Shown here piece by piece: positions 55,123 through 63,661 of a stretch of 64,000 bases of DNA. The stretch comes from Hymenobacter fodinae (GTDB lineage: Bacteria > Bacteroidota > Bacteroidia > Cytophagales > Hymenobacteraceae): the NCBI RefSeq assembly GCF_004745825.1, contig NZ_SRLA01000002.1, positions 1,364,001-1,428,000 of the forward strand. Reading direction: 5' to 3'. Made by a program: the position numbers and the translations under genes. The number at the start of each line of letters is the position of its first letter. Within the stretch, counting starts at the first letter, position 1. The notes beneath the pieces were generated by a model. The model was given only the letters and a program-made list of their open reading frames with translations, made no database searches and was not told the DNA's origin.

Positions 55123-56082
55123 TTATTCTACCCAGTAGGTAGCAGCGGAGTGCTTGACAATGCGGAGGTGGTGGCGCTGCAACAGCACGTTGAGCACGTC
55201 GGTAATCTGATCAGCGGAAAGGCTAGGGTCGAGGGTGCCCGTGAGGGCCACGGCGGGGGCTCCGCGGCGCAGCTGGAAGTGAACCGGGTAGTAGTTTTCC
55301 AGCTCAAGCAAAATCTCAGGCAAGGAAGCCTGCTCAAACGTTAGGTGTCGGCTGGTGGGCGAGGCGCTAGAAAACTCGTTTTTGGTGAGCGTGACCTGCT
55401 GGTTTTTATCGTTATAGACTAGTTGATCATGCGGCAGAAGCACTGCTAATTGGCGTTGCTGGTGGGCTACTTGCACCCGGCCGGTGCGCACCAGCACGGT
55501 GGCAGAGGCTAACGGCGGGTAGGCTTTCACCAGGAAAGAAGTGCCCAGCACCTTCACGTTTACCTTGGCAGTGTGCACCACAAAGGGGTGGTCAGGGTCT
55601 TTCGTGATGTCGAAGAATGCTTCACCGCGCAGCTGCACGTTGCGCACTGCCCCAAAGCGGGCCGCGCAGGTCAGCTCCGAGCGGGGCCGCAGCCACACGT
55701 GGCTGCTGTCGGGCAGTACTACCTCCCGGTGCTCTCCCACGCCAGTAGCGTAGTGCAGCAGTTGGGGCGGCTGCAGCCGCGGCCAGAGCAGAGCCCCGGC
55801 TAGCAGCAATGGTACCAGCACGGCCGCAATCCGCAGCGCCGGCCACAGGGCCAGCACCCGCGCCGAGGGCTGAGTGCGGGCCCGAATTCCCCCCAGAATC
55901 CGGGCCCGCCGCTCTGCCTCCTGCTCCCGGTCCGTGAACTCGTCATCATCGGGAGTGGCCGCTGCCAGCGCATCCAGCCAATGCTCCCGCTGCCGTTGCC
56001 GTAACATCTGCCGACGGCGGCGGTACTGGATAAGACGCTGGGGTAAGCGGTTGAAGTTGAAATTCCGGGACTTCATAAACAT
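55123..56082 (-). CDS. FecR family anti-sigma regulator
   Basis: Inner-membrane protein of about 319 residues. A basic cytoplasmic N-terminal part (residues 1-85) binds the sigma factor; one helix follows (ALRIAAVLVPLLLAGALLW). The periplasmic FecR domain shows REVVLPDSSHVWLRPRSEL and VQLRGEAFFDITKDPDHPFVVHTAKVNVKVLGTSFLVKAY. The C-terminal STN-like DUF4974 domain (LTFEQASLPEILLELENYYPVHFQL) contacts the receptor's STN domain. It lies directly upstream of susC. The in-frame TTG at 56091 and ATG at 56076 are alternative starts. Confidence 0.94.
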   Translation of the reverse strand: MFMKSRNFNFNRLPQRLIQYRRRRQMLRQRQREHWLDALAAATPDDDEFTDREQEAERRARILGGIRARTQPSARVLALWPALRIAAVLVPLLLAGALLWPRLQPPQLLHYATGVGEHREVVLPDSSHVWLRPRSELTCAARFGAVRNVQLRGEAFFDITKDPDHPFVVHTAKVNVKVLGTSFLVKAYPPLASATVLVRTGRVQVAHQQRQLAVLLPHDQLVYNDKNQQVTLTKNEFSSASPTSRHLTFEQASLPEILLELENYYPVHFQLRRGAPAVALTGTLDPSLSADQITDVLNVLLQRHHLRIVKHSAATYWVE

Positions 56083-56216
56083 GTTGCACAAGCCCGGCGA
56101 GGTAACTAGCCCCTAGGCCTGATTTAACGAAACCGTAATGTGTAGGCCAGCAAGCACGGCCTCATGCTATGCAAAGCAAGGTGCCGCTAGGCCAGTAGCC
56201 GGCTAAGGCAGCAGTC

Positions 56217-57872
56217 CTACTTGCGGCGGACCTTCTGGGTAGGGGCGCTGAGCACCTCCGCAATAGCCTGGCCGGTGCAGGCGCTAGGGAGCTTGCTTTC
56301 TACCAGCATGGCGGCAGTGGGGGCAATGTCCGTGATGGCGTAGTACTGGTAGCTGATACCGGGCGTGATGCCGGCCCCGAACCAGAGCAGGGGCACGTGG
56401 CTGTCGTAGGCGTAGCCCGAGCCGTGGGTGGCGCCCACGCCCATTTCCCAGGTCCAGCCGGGCTCCAGCTCAAAACGCACGTCGCCGAAACGCTGGTAGT
56501 AGAGGCCGTTCTGGAGCTTGGTTTCGAGGAAGGCTCCGGTGCCGCTGGTCAGCAATTGGGCGGTGGTATTTACCTGGGCAATGCCGGGCTGGCTGCGTAA
56601 GTAGTCGGCCAGCAGGTTTTGCACGCGGGCCAGCTCCAGCTTGCGGCTGGCAATAAGCGGGCGGTTGAGGTAGTACATGTTGTTGCGCTCCGTCTCAATC
56701 CACTGCCCCGGCCCAAGCTGCTCCACCAGGTAGTCGGTGGCACCTTTGTTGAGCGAGCTGTGCGTTTGGGCCCCACTGGGGGCCTGGTGCTGAGCCAGGT
56801 ACTTAGGTACCTCACTGGCGCCATGGTCGGCGGTCAGGAACACGGTATAGTTGCCCTTGCCCACGGTCTTGTCGAGGGCCTGCAGCAGGCGGGCAATTTC
56901 CAGGTCAAGGCGCAGGTACACGTCGTTTTCTTCCTTGGAAAGCGGCCCGAAGGTGTGGCCTACGGGGTCAGGGCTGGAGTAACTGATAGCCAGCAGGTCG
57001 GGCACGTTGTCGCGGCCCAGGTCGGTGCTGGCCAGCGCGGTCAGGGCCAGGTCGGTGAGCAGGTTGTTGCCGAAGGGCGAGATGTTCACTGCCTCGTAGG
57101 CCGGTGGATTCTGGGGGGCCAGCTTGCTCAACTCGTACGGAAAGGTAGCCGCAGTTTTGCCTTTAAAGATTTTCTCAAAAGCGTTGGAGTCGGCTACGCT
57201 ATTGAGGTAGGCCTCGGGGCCCCGCAGCGGCGTCCAGGTTTGCTGGCGGTAGTAGTCGGCCTTTTTCTGGGCGTTGAAGTCGGCCACCCATTTCGGCAAG
57301 GCCGGCATGTAGTAGGTGCTGGAAACGAAGTCGCCGGTGTTAATATCGAACCAGAACGCCCCATCGGCCATGTGGCCGGCGGGTAGCGCCGAGGCCCGGT
57401 CTTTCAGCGACAAAGCAATAACCCGGCTGCGGCCATTCGACACTATTTTCATCTCGTCGCCGAGGGTGGTGCTCACCTGGTTGCGGGCCGAAACGCCCAT
57501 GCCCTTGGGCGTGCCCACCAGCTGTACCGTGGTGTCGTCGGTGCAGTACACGTCGCGGTGCAGGCGGCGGTCGTACCAAGAGTTGCCAATGATGCCGTGG
57601 TAGCGCGGCGTAGTGCCGGTGTACACTGAGGAGTGGCCCGGCCCCGTCACGGTGGGCACGTAGTTGTAGTGGGTGTTGCGGCACTGATAGCCTTCGCGCA
57701 GCAACCGCTTGAAGCCATCTTCGCCAAACTGGTCGTAGAACCGGGGCAGGTAGTCGGCGCGCATTTGGTCGACCATGATACCGACCAGAAGTTTCGGTTT
57801 TTTGGTGCCTTGGGCAAGCAAGGCAGGGGCGCAGCTGAGCAGTAGCGCAGAAAGCAAAAGTTTACGAATCAT
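56217..57872 (-). CDS. pafA: PafA-type alkaline phosphatase
   Basis: Exported phosphomonoesterase of 551 residues in the alkaline phosphatase superfamily. After the signal peptide (MIRKLLLSALLLSCAPALLA), metal ligands appear in VGIMVDQMRADYL, SYSSPDPVGHTFGP and FLTADHGASEVP. The nucleophile Thr is in VPTVTGPGHSSVYTG, and the phosphate-contacting Lys/Arg pair that marks PafA is in ALSLKDRASAL. PafA enzymes are broad phosphomonoesterases, often insensitive to phosphate. Its position between the ECF sigma and FecR genes is unusual and ties it to the SusCD locus. The ATG at 57872 begins the signal peptide. Confidence 0.92.
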   Translation of the reverse strand: MIRKLLLSALLLSCAPALLAQGTKKPKLLVGIMVDQMRADYLPRFYDQFGEDGFKRLLREGYQCRNTHYNYVPTVTGPGHSSVYTGTTPRYHGIIGNSWYDRRLHRDVYCTDDTTVQLVGTPKGMGVSARNQVSTTLGDEMKIVSNGRSRVIALSLKDRASALPAGHMADGAFWFDINTGDFVSSTYYMPALPKWVADFNAQKKADYYRQQTWTPLRGPEAYLNSVADSNAFEKIFKGKTAATFPYELSKLAPQNPPAYEAVNISPFGNNLLTDLALTALASTDLGRDNVPDLLAISYSSPDPVGHTFGPLSKEENDVYLRLDLEIARLLQALDKTVGKGNYTVFLTADHGASEVPKYLAQHQAPSGAQTHSSLNKGATDYLVEQLGPGQWIETERNNMYYLNRPLIASRKLELARVQNLLADYLRSQPGIAQVNTTAQLLTSGTGAFLETKLQNGLYYQRFGDVRFELEPGWTWEMGVGATHGSGYAYDSHVPLLWFGAGITPGISYQYYAITDIAPTAAMLVESKLPSACTGQAIAEVLSAPTQKVRRK

Positions 57873-58322
57873 ACAGAAAGGAGCGGTACCGGGTGGCCTA
57901 GCCACCGCACACCGAAGCAGAAAGGAACAGGTTGGCGCCTCAGCCGCGCGCAGCAACAGCCACGGGCAGCTTCGGCAGAATACGAGTGGCCTAGCATCAG
58001 CCACCAGATGACGCGCAGCATGCGTTTCCCGGCCGGGGCCGCCATCTACTTGTACCAGTTGCAGAGCGCCCTGCTTTCAACCAGCGCCCAACGTTGATTT
58101 AACGAATAGGTAATATGGCGTGAGAGAAAGGCTTGATCAACCACAACCAGCTTTCTATCTATATGAGGATGTAAGTAATTGACCAACAGATTTTCACATC
58201 GTACATCATGTCTCGACCAGTTCGACATGACAACCTTATTTAGTCGTTCTAGGCCACTGCAACCACTGCTAGTCTAGCTATTGGCGTTGGGGTGATGACC
58301 TATGGTAGGCAACCGCAAGAAG
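57873..58322. other. Intergenic region, 450 bases
   Basis: Between the ECF sigma gene and the phosphatase gene (both minus). It holds the palindrome TCATGTC-N11-GACATGA at 58206-58230, which could be an operator ahead of the phosphatase or a short hairpin. Several GGCCTAG-type words occur near 57899, 57988 and 58250. No gene supported. Confidence 0.5.
58206..58230. promoter_or_regulatory. Palindrome upstream of the phosphatase gene
   Basis: TCATGTC and GACATGA are perfect complements separated by 11 bases. Possible regulator site about 330 bases before the pafA start. Function not shown. Confidence 0.35.
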
Positions 58323-58871
58323 CTAGCTTAGCAGGCGGGTAAGGAAAGGGGAGAGTTTGTGTAGGGCGCTGTTTATCTGGTTGCGCACGGTTTGCTCGGA
58401 GGTAGCAAACTTCTCCGCAATTTCCTTCACCGAGAAGTCGTCGAGCATGCTGAGTAAGAACACCTCTTTCTCCTTGGGTGGGAGCACCTGCGCCTGCACC
58501 TGAATGGCAGCCAGCGTGTCGTGGCTCACGAGGTGCTTGAAGGTAACTTCTGACTCTTGCGGCTGAGTAGTTCCAAACGCTTTGAGGTGGCGGGCCCGAA
58601 TCTCGGCATCGCGGAAGCGGGTGAGGATTTTCTTGCGCAAGGCACCCCGCAGAAACCCCTCCGCCGTGGTGTGCACCTGCAGATGGGCACGATTGGCCCA
58701 CAGGTCGCAGAAAAGCTCCTGAATTATGTCCTCCGCATCCGAAGTGTGCCGCAGTATCTTGTGCGCGTATCGGTACAGCTCCTGCCAATGCGCTTCAAAT
58801 AGTAGCTCAAAGGCTTGGTAGTCGTCGTTGCGGATTCGCTCTAGCAGCCCAAGTAAGTTGTTAGTAGCCAC
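58323..58871 (-). CDS. ECF RNA polymerase sigma factor (FecI-like)
   Basis: Sigma factor of 182 residues. Region 2 is YQAFELLFEAHWQELYRYAHKILRHTSDAEDIIQELFCDLWANR; region 4 is LPPKEKEVFLLSMLDDFSVKEIAEKFATSEQTVRNQINSALHKL. It belongs to the Bacteroidota group that works with FecR regulators and SusC receptors. The start is GTG at 58871. The 450-base gap to the phosphatase gene suggests that the downstream genes have their own sigma-dependent promoter. Confidence 0.93.
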   Translation of the reverse strand: MATNNLLGLLERIRNDDYQAFELLFEAHWQELYRYAHKILRHTSDAEDIIQELFCDLWANRAHLQVHTTAEGFLRGALRKKILTRFRDAEIRARHLKAFGTTQPQESEVTFKHLVSHDTLAAIQVQAQVLPPKEKEVFLLSMLDDFSVKEIAEKFATSEQTVRNQINSALHKLSPFLTRLLS

Positions 58872-59027
58872 GGCGCGTTGTTTGCGCCAAATGTAGAAGT
58901 AAGGAGTTGGGATTGGGAGCCAACCCGACAGAGGTTATAAAACCTTTATGTGGGGGTAATATTGCAGTAATGCACCTCGCTGCTTTCGGCAAGCTGCGTC
59001 AGCTTCCCGAAAGCTAGATTGGTCTAG

Positions 59028-61661
59028 CTACGCAGATTTGGTGCGAGGGGCAAGCAGCTTGGCAATCAGGCCCGTCCAGCCGGTTTGGTGGCTGGCCCCC
59101 AGCCCTTGGCCGGTATCTCCGTGGAAGTACTCATGGAAGAGCACATAGTTTCGAAAGTGCGGATCAGTCTGCCAGCGCTTGTCGGGGCCCAGGGAAGGCC
59201 GTAGGCCATCGTCATCGCGCAAAAACAGCTTGGTAAGGCGCACGCTTAGCGCATCGGCAATTTCAAGCAAAGAGCTGTATTGCCCCGACCCGGTGGGATA
59301 CTCCACCCTGAAATCATCCCCGTAGTAGTGGTAAAAGCGCTGCAGGGATTCAATCAGCAGGAAGTTGATGGGCAGCCAAATGGGTCCCCGCCAGTTGGAG
59401 TTGCCCCCGAATAGATCTGACTCGGCTTCGCCTGGTTCGTACTGCACCTTCATGTGTAGACCATCGTAGGAGAAGGTGCAGGGGTGAGCCAAGTGGTAGC
59501 GGGAAAGGGAGCGTATGCCAAACTCCGACAAAAACTCCCCTTCATCGAGGGCCCGGGCCAGCAGGCGCTTTATCCGATGCCCGCGCAGCAGCGAGAGTAG
59601 ATGCGTGTCGCCGCGGCCAGGTTCGCGCCAGCGCGAAACCAGGCCGGCCAGGCGGGGGCGGTTTTCCAGAAACCAGTTCATGCGGCCCAGAAACTCGGGC
59701 ATGTCTTTCAGCACTTCGTCATCGAGCACCTCCACGGCAAACAGCGGTATCAGCCCCACCAACGACCGGGTCTTCAGAAACTGGCGGCCGGAGTTGGGCG
59801 AGTGCAGCGCATCGTAGTAAAACTCGTCGTCGATGTCCCATAGGTCCACATCTTCGGCATCCATGTTGGTCATGGCCCCGGCAATGTAGAGGAAGTGCTC
59901 GAAGAACTTGCTGGCCAGATCTTGGTACACGGGGCTGGTTTTGGCCAGCTCCAGCGCAATGCGCATCATATTGAGCGCGTACATGGCCATCCAACTGGTG
60001 CCATCTGCCTGCTCCAGGTACGTGCCATCGGGCAAGGGGGCGGAGCGGTCGAAGAGGCCAATGTTATCGAGCCCCAGGAAGCCTCCCTCGAAGATGTTGC
60101 GCCCGTGCCGGTCTTTGCGGTTTACCCACCACGTGAAATTGAGCAGCAGGCGGTGAAACACAGTGCTCAGAAACTCCGTGTCGCCGAGGCGGTCGTGGTG
60201 CTTTTGGCACATTTTATACACGCGCCAGGTGGCCCAGGCGTGTACGGGCGGGTTCACATCGGAGAAGTTCCACTCATAGGCCGGCAGCTGCCCATTGGGG
60301 TGCATGTACCAGTCGCGGGTGAGCAGCAGCAGCTGGTGCTTGGCAAACCAGGGGTCTAGCTGGGCCAGTGGCAAGCAGTGAAAGGCCAGGTCCCAGGCGG
60401 CGTACCAGGGGTACTCCCACTTGTCGGGCATGGAGATGATGTCGCCATTATTGAGGTGCTTCCACTCGCGGTTGCGCCCGTGCTGGCGCTCCGCCGGCGG
60501 GGCAGGCAAGCCAGGGTCGCCCTGCAGCCATTCGGCCACGTCGTAGTTGTAATACTGCTTGCTCCAGAGCATGCCGGCAAAGGCTTGGCGCTGCACATTG
60601 CGGGCGTCGGCGTTAGTGAGCCCGGCCTGTATTTGGCCGTAGTATTCATCCGTTTCCTGACGGCGCAGCCGCAGCACCTCGTCGAAGTCGGCAAAGGGTG
60701 CGGGGTGGCCGGCGGGCGCCAGGCGTACGCGCACCGTTTCGTAGCTGCCCGCCGCTACGGCAAGGGTGTAATGCGCGGCCGCCTTGGTGCCAGTTTGAGC
60801 CGGGTTGACGGTTGCAGCCCCGTGCACCACGCAGTTATGAATGCCATCCTTGTAAAACTGCGCTTGCGTGGGCGGGGCCAGGTTGGGCAGCCGGTGAGGG
60901 TTGGTGTCGTTGTCGCAGAAGAGGAGAACGGGGTCCTGGTCGCAATACAGGCGCAGATCAGCCAGGTCGCGGTGGCGGACGGTAATGGCGCCGGCCTCGG
61001 CTGCTAGCTCCGGGCGGTAGGCGTCATTGCCCCAGGCCCAGGTGTTACGAAACCACAACTGGGGCAGCACGTGCACTTGCGCATCCTCCGGGCCCCGGTT
61101 ATGTACGGTAATCTGCAGAAGCACATCATCGGGGCTTGCCTTAGCATACTCCAGGCACACATCAAAGTAGCGGTTGTCGTGGAAAATGGCCGTGTCCAGT
61201 AGCTCAAATTCCGTATCGTGCCGACCACGACGGGCGTTTTCCTGCACCAGCCAGTTGTAAGGGAAGGCGTGCTGCGGATACTTGTACAGCATCTGCATGT
61301 AGGAGTGGGTAGGCACGTTTTCCAGGTAGTAGTACAACTCCTTCACGTCCTCGCCATGGTTGCCCTCGGGGGCGCCCAGCCCAAACAGACGCTCTTTCAA
61401 AATGGGGTCTTGGCCGTTCCAGAGCCCCAGTGCCAAGCACAGTCGTTGTTGCTCATCACAGATACCGCCTAAGCCCTCCTCACCCCAACGGTAAGCATAC
61501 GAGCGGGCCATGTCATGGGTGATGTAGTCCCAGGCCTGCCCGGTAGCGGAATAATCTTCGCGCACTGTGCCCCATTGACGCTCCGAAAGATAGGGTCCCC
61601 AGTTGCGCCAGGCGGCGCGGTGGGCATTGGCCTGCTGGAGGCGTTCTTGCTCGGCGGTCAT
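59028..61661 (-). CDS. GH63 / MGH1-like glucosidase
   Basis: Predicted cytoplasmic (alpha/alpha)6-barrel glycosidase of 877 residues. Family motifs include WGPYLSERQWGTVREDYSATGQAWDY at the N terminus, KWEYPWYAAWDLAFHCLPLAQLDPWFAK, NGQLPAYEWNFSDVNPPVHAWA, and NSNWRGPIWLPINFLLIES, which hold the inverting acid and base residues. The related family cleaves alpha-glucose from glycans or glucosylglycerate-type compounds; substrate here unknown. No signal peptide is visible from the ATG at 61661. It has no close operon partners. Confidence 0.88.
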   Translation of the reverse strand: MTAEQERLQQANAHRAAWRNWGPYLSERQWGTVREDYSATGQAWDYITHDMARSYAYRWGEEGLGGICDEQQRLCLALGLWNGQDPILKERLFGLGAPEGNHGEDVKELYYYLENVPTHSYMQMLYKYPQHAFPYNWLVQENARRGRHDTEFELLDTAIFHDNRYFDVCLEYAKASPDDVLLQITVHNRGPEDAQVHVLPQLWFRNTWAWGNDAYRPELAAEAGAITVRHRDLADLRLYCDQDPVLLFCDNDTNPHRLPNLAPPTQAQFYKDGIHNCVVHGAATVNPAQTGTKAAAHYTLAVAAGSYETVRVRLAPAGHPAPFADFDEVLRLRRQETDEYYGQIQAGLTNADARNVQRQAFAGMLWSKQYYNYDVAEWLQGDPGLPAPPAERQHGRNREWKHLNNGDIISMPDKWEYPWYAAWDLAFHCLPLAQLDPWFAKHQLLLLTRDWYMHPNGQLPAYEWNFSDVNPPVHAWATWRVYKMCQKHHDRLGDTEFLSTVFHRLLLNFTWWVNRKDRHGRNIFEGGFLGLDNIGLFDRSAPLPDGTYLEQADGTSWMAMYALNMMRIALELAKTSPVYQDLASKFFEHFLYIAGAMTNMDAEDVDLWDIDDEFYYDALHSPNSGRQFLKTRSLVGLIPLFAVEVLDDEVLKDMPEFLGRMNWFLENRPRLAGLVSRWREPGRGDTHLLSLLRGHRIKRLLARALDEGEFLSEFGIRSLSRYHLAHPCTFSYDGLHMKVQYEPGEAESDLFGGNSNWRGPIWLPINFLLIESLQRFYHYYGDDFRVEYPTGSGQYSSLLEIADALSVRLTKLFLRDDDGLRPSLGPDKRWQTDPHFRNYVLFHEYFHGDTGQGLGASHQTGWTGLIAKLLAPRTKSA

Positions 61662-61965
61662 ATGTAGCACGATAAAGCTGAAGCTTACAGTACGCAAGCT
61701 CCACTACAGAAGGTTAGGCTCCAGGCTAGTGGCCTACAATGCTGCACCAAGCTCACCTCGGCACCGGAGCAGGAGTTAAACAGCCGCGAGTTAAGGAAAA
61801 AGCCGCCACTGTTTGCTAGGCAAGTGCGCCCTAGTTTCTCCAGGCTCAGAGTGCGTCAGTTGCAGTGGCCTAGCTTGCCACCCTAGGTCACCCGGTGGGG
61901 TCGGCGTGAGGTAGAGGGCTTTCAGCTTTGCTATAGGTTTATGGTCAGGTAATTGGCAATGACAG
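61662..61965. other. Intergenic region, 304 bases
   Basis: Upstream of the GH63-like gene and downstream of the first carboxylesterase (both minus). It contains GGCCTAG near 61868 but no hairpin or gene I can support. Confidence 0.5.
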
Positions 61966-63519
61966 TTAGGGCTGGGTTGGCAGTGCCCGGAGGAACGTAA
62001 GTCGCGCCCGATCTGGTAAGGGCTTCGCAGCGGGGGTGAGGTCCAGCACCATAACCTGTTGGTTGGGAGTGTGGAATGCGGACCAGGGCGGCAGACCGGG
62101 GCCGTTGGGGTTACCCGAGCGCACAAAATTCACCCAGTAGCTCGCCATCGTTTCGGCTAACTGATAATCAGTGGGCTCCCAGGGACGGCGCACGGCCTTA
62201 AGGGTGTTGAATACGTAAGGCACCTCTCCGGTGTGGAAGGCCCCGTATTTGAGGTACTCACCCGTAGCCGGTACTTTCCGGGCGAAGCGGTACACGTAGG
62301 CGGGGCGCTGCAGTTGCTGGTCTTGCAGCGTAGCCCAGTTATAGGTGGGCAGACCAAAGCGCAGGTCGCGCGCTAGGTGCAACTGAGCGGTGGCCGCGGC
62401 CGGCTCCTCATCTGCCGGGTAGAAGTGCAGCAGGCTATCAGCGTGCGAGCCGTATTGCTGGTGTATGCGCTGACGAAACTCTGCCGCCGGTAGCAAAGGG
62501 CCATCTAGCAACCCTTCGTCTTCATTCCACCCCGTCAGCAGCGCTACAGCGTTGGAGTTACCCTGCCGCAGAAGTGCAGCGGGTGAAGTGGGTAGCACGA
62601 AGCCATCGAGAACGGGACCTTTCATGGCGGGTAAGTGATTCAGGAGCGCTTCGGCTGGCAGCTGGCGCAGGGCAGCCAAAGATGGTGCTTGTAACTCTTG
62701 AGCATACTGCGCACCGGCTTGCTCGGCCTGGGCCAGTGACGGATAAGGCCGGGCAAATGCGGCCCCGCTTTCGGCAATGGCTTGGTGAAACAGGCCCTTG
62801 GCCAGCGGAGAAGCCACCAGACAGGTCACGCTCATGGCGCCCGCCGACTGCCCGGCAATAGTGACCCGAGAAGGGTCGCCGCCGAAGAGGGCAATGTGTT
62901 GCTGCACCCACTGTAGAGCCGCCACTTGGTCGAGCAGGCCGTAGTTGCCAGAGGCCTTATGGGGCGACTCTCGGGTAAGCTCGGGGTGGGCCATGAAACC
63001 GAAGGGGCCTACCCGGTAGTTGATGCTCACCACCACAATGCCCCGCTTGGCCAGTTCGGTGCCATCGTAGATGGGCACGGCGCTGCCACCGCTCATAAAC
63101 CCACCCCCGTAAATCCAGACCAGAACCGGCTGGCGCGCGGCAGCCGAGGGGGCATTGGTCCACACATTCAGATAAAGGCAGTCTTCGCTAATCGGGGCTT
63201 TCGGAATCAGAAATTCTTCGCTCCACATGCTGAACGGCGCCGGGGCCGCTTGCATGGGGCTCGGCCCGAATTCCCGGCATGCCCGGATGCCGGCCCAGGG
63301 AGCAACGGGCTGGGGTGCTTTCCAGCGCAGCGGACCTACGGGCGGAGCCGCAAAAGGAATACCCTTGTAGTAAGCCACTTGGCCCCCGGCCGTTCGTCCG
63401 CCCGCAATGCGGCCACTGCGCGTGGCAATTACCCCCAAAGGTGAGGGCTTAGGAGAGGTAGCCAGGGCAGTGAAAACGGCCAAAGCCAGCAGTACGAGAA
63501 GAAAGGATAACCTACGCAT
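61966..63519 (-). CDS. Type-B carboxylesterase, exported
   Basis: Alpha/beta-hydrolase of 517 residues. A signal peptide (MRRLSFLLVLLALAVFTALATS) is followed by the carboxylesterase family blocks: AYYKGIPFAAPPVGPLRWKAPQPV, SEDCLYLNVW, VLVWIYGGGFMSGG (oxyanion hole), GQSAGAMSV with the nucleophile Ser, NEDEG with the acidic residue, and GAFHTGEVPYVF with the catalytic His. It hydrolyses esters; natural substrate unknown. A second member of the family lies immediately upstream on the same strand. Confidence 0.94.
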   Translation of the reverse strand: MRRLSFLLVLLALAVFTALATSPKPSPLGVIATRSGRIAGGRTAGGQVAYYKGIPFAAPPVGPLRWKAPQPVAPWAGIRACREFGPSPMQAAPAPFSMWSEEFLIPKAPISEDCLYLNVWTNAPSAAARQPVLVWIYGGGFMSGGSAVPIYDGTELAKRGIVVVSINYRVGPFGFMAHPELTRESPHKASGNYGLLDQVAALQWVQQHIALFGGDPSRVTIAGQSAGAMSVTCLVASPLAKGLFHQAIAESGAAFARPYPSLAQAEQAGAQYAQELQAPSLAALRQLPAEALLNHLPAMKGPVLDGFVLPTSPAALLRQGNSNAVALLTGWNEDEGLLDGPLLPAAEFRQRIHQQYGSHADSLLHFYPADEEPAAATAQLHLARDLRFGLPTYNWATLQDQQLQRPAYVYRFARKVPATGEYLKYGAFHTGEVPYVFNTLKAVRRPWEPTDYQLAETMASYWVNFVRSGNPNGPGLPPWSAFHTPNQQVMVLDLTPAAKPLPDRARLTFLRALPTQP

Positions 63520-63661
63520 AGGCGGAAAATAGCAAGCAGCTTGATAAAGGTGGTGTGCTGAGTAGCATAGGCTGTTCCCGTAGGCCAGTCGCCGCTAGAG
63601 CCCGCTGTCGCACGAGGATGCTGGCCTCATGTGCTACGGTAGAAAGCGGTGGGCAAGCTAC

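Noticed and set aside
56619..57386. 255-residue plus-strand frame opposite the phosphatase
   Set aside because: Antisense shadow of a strongly conserved gene.
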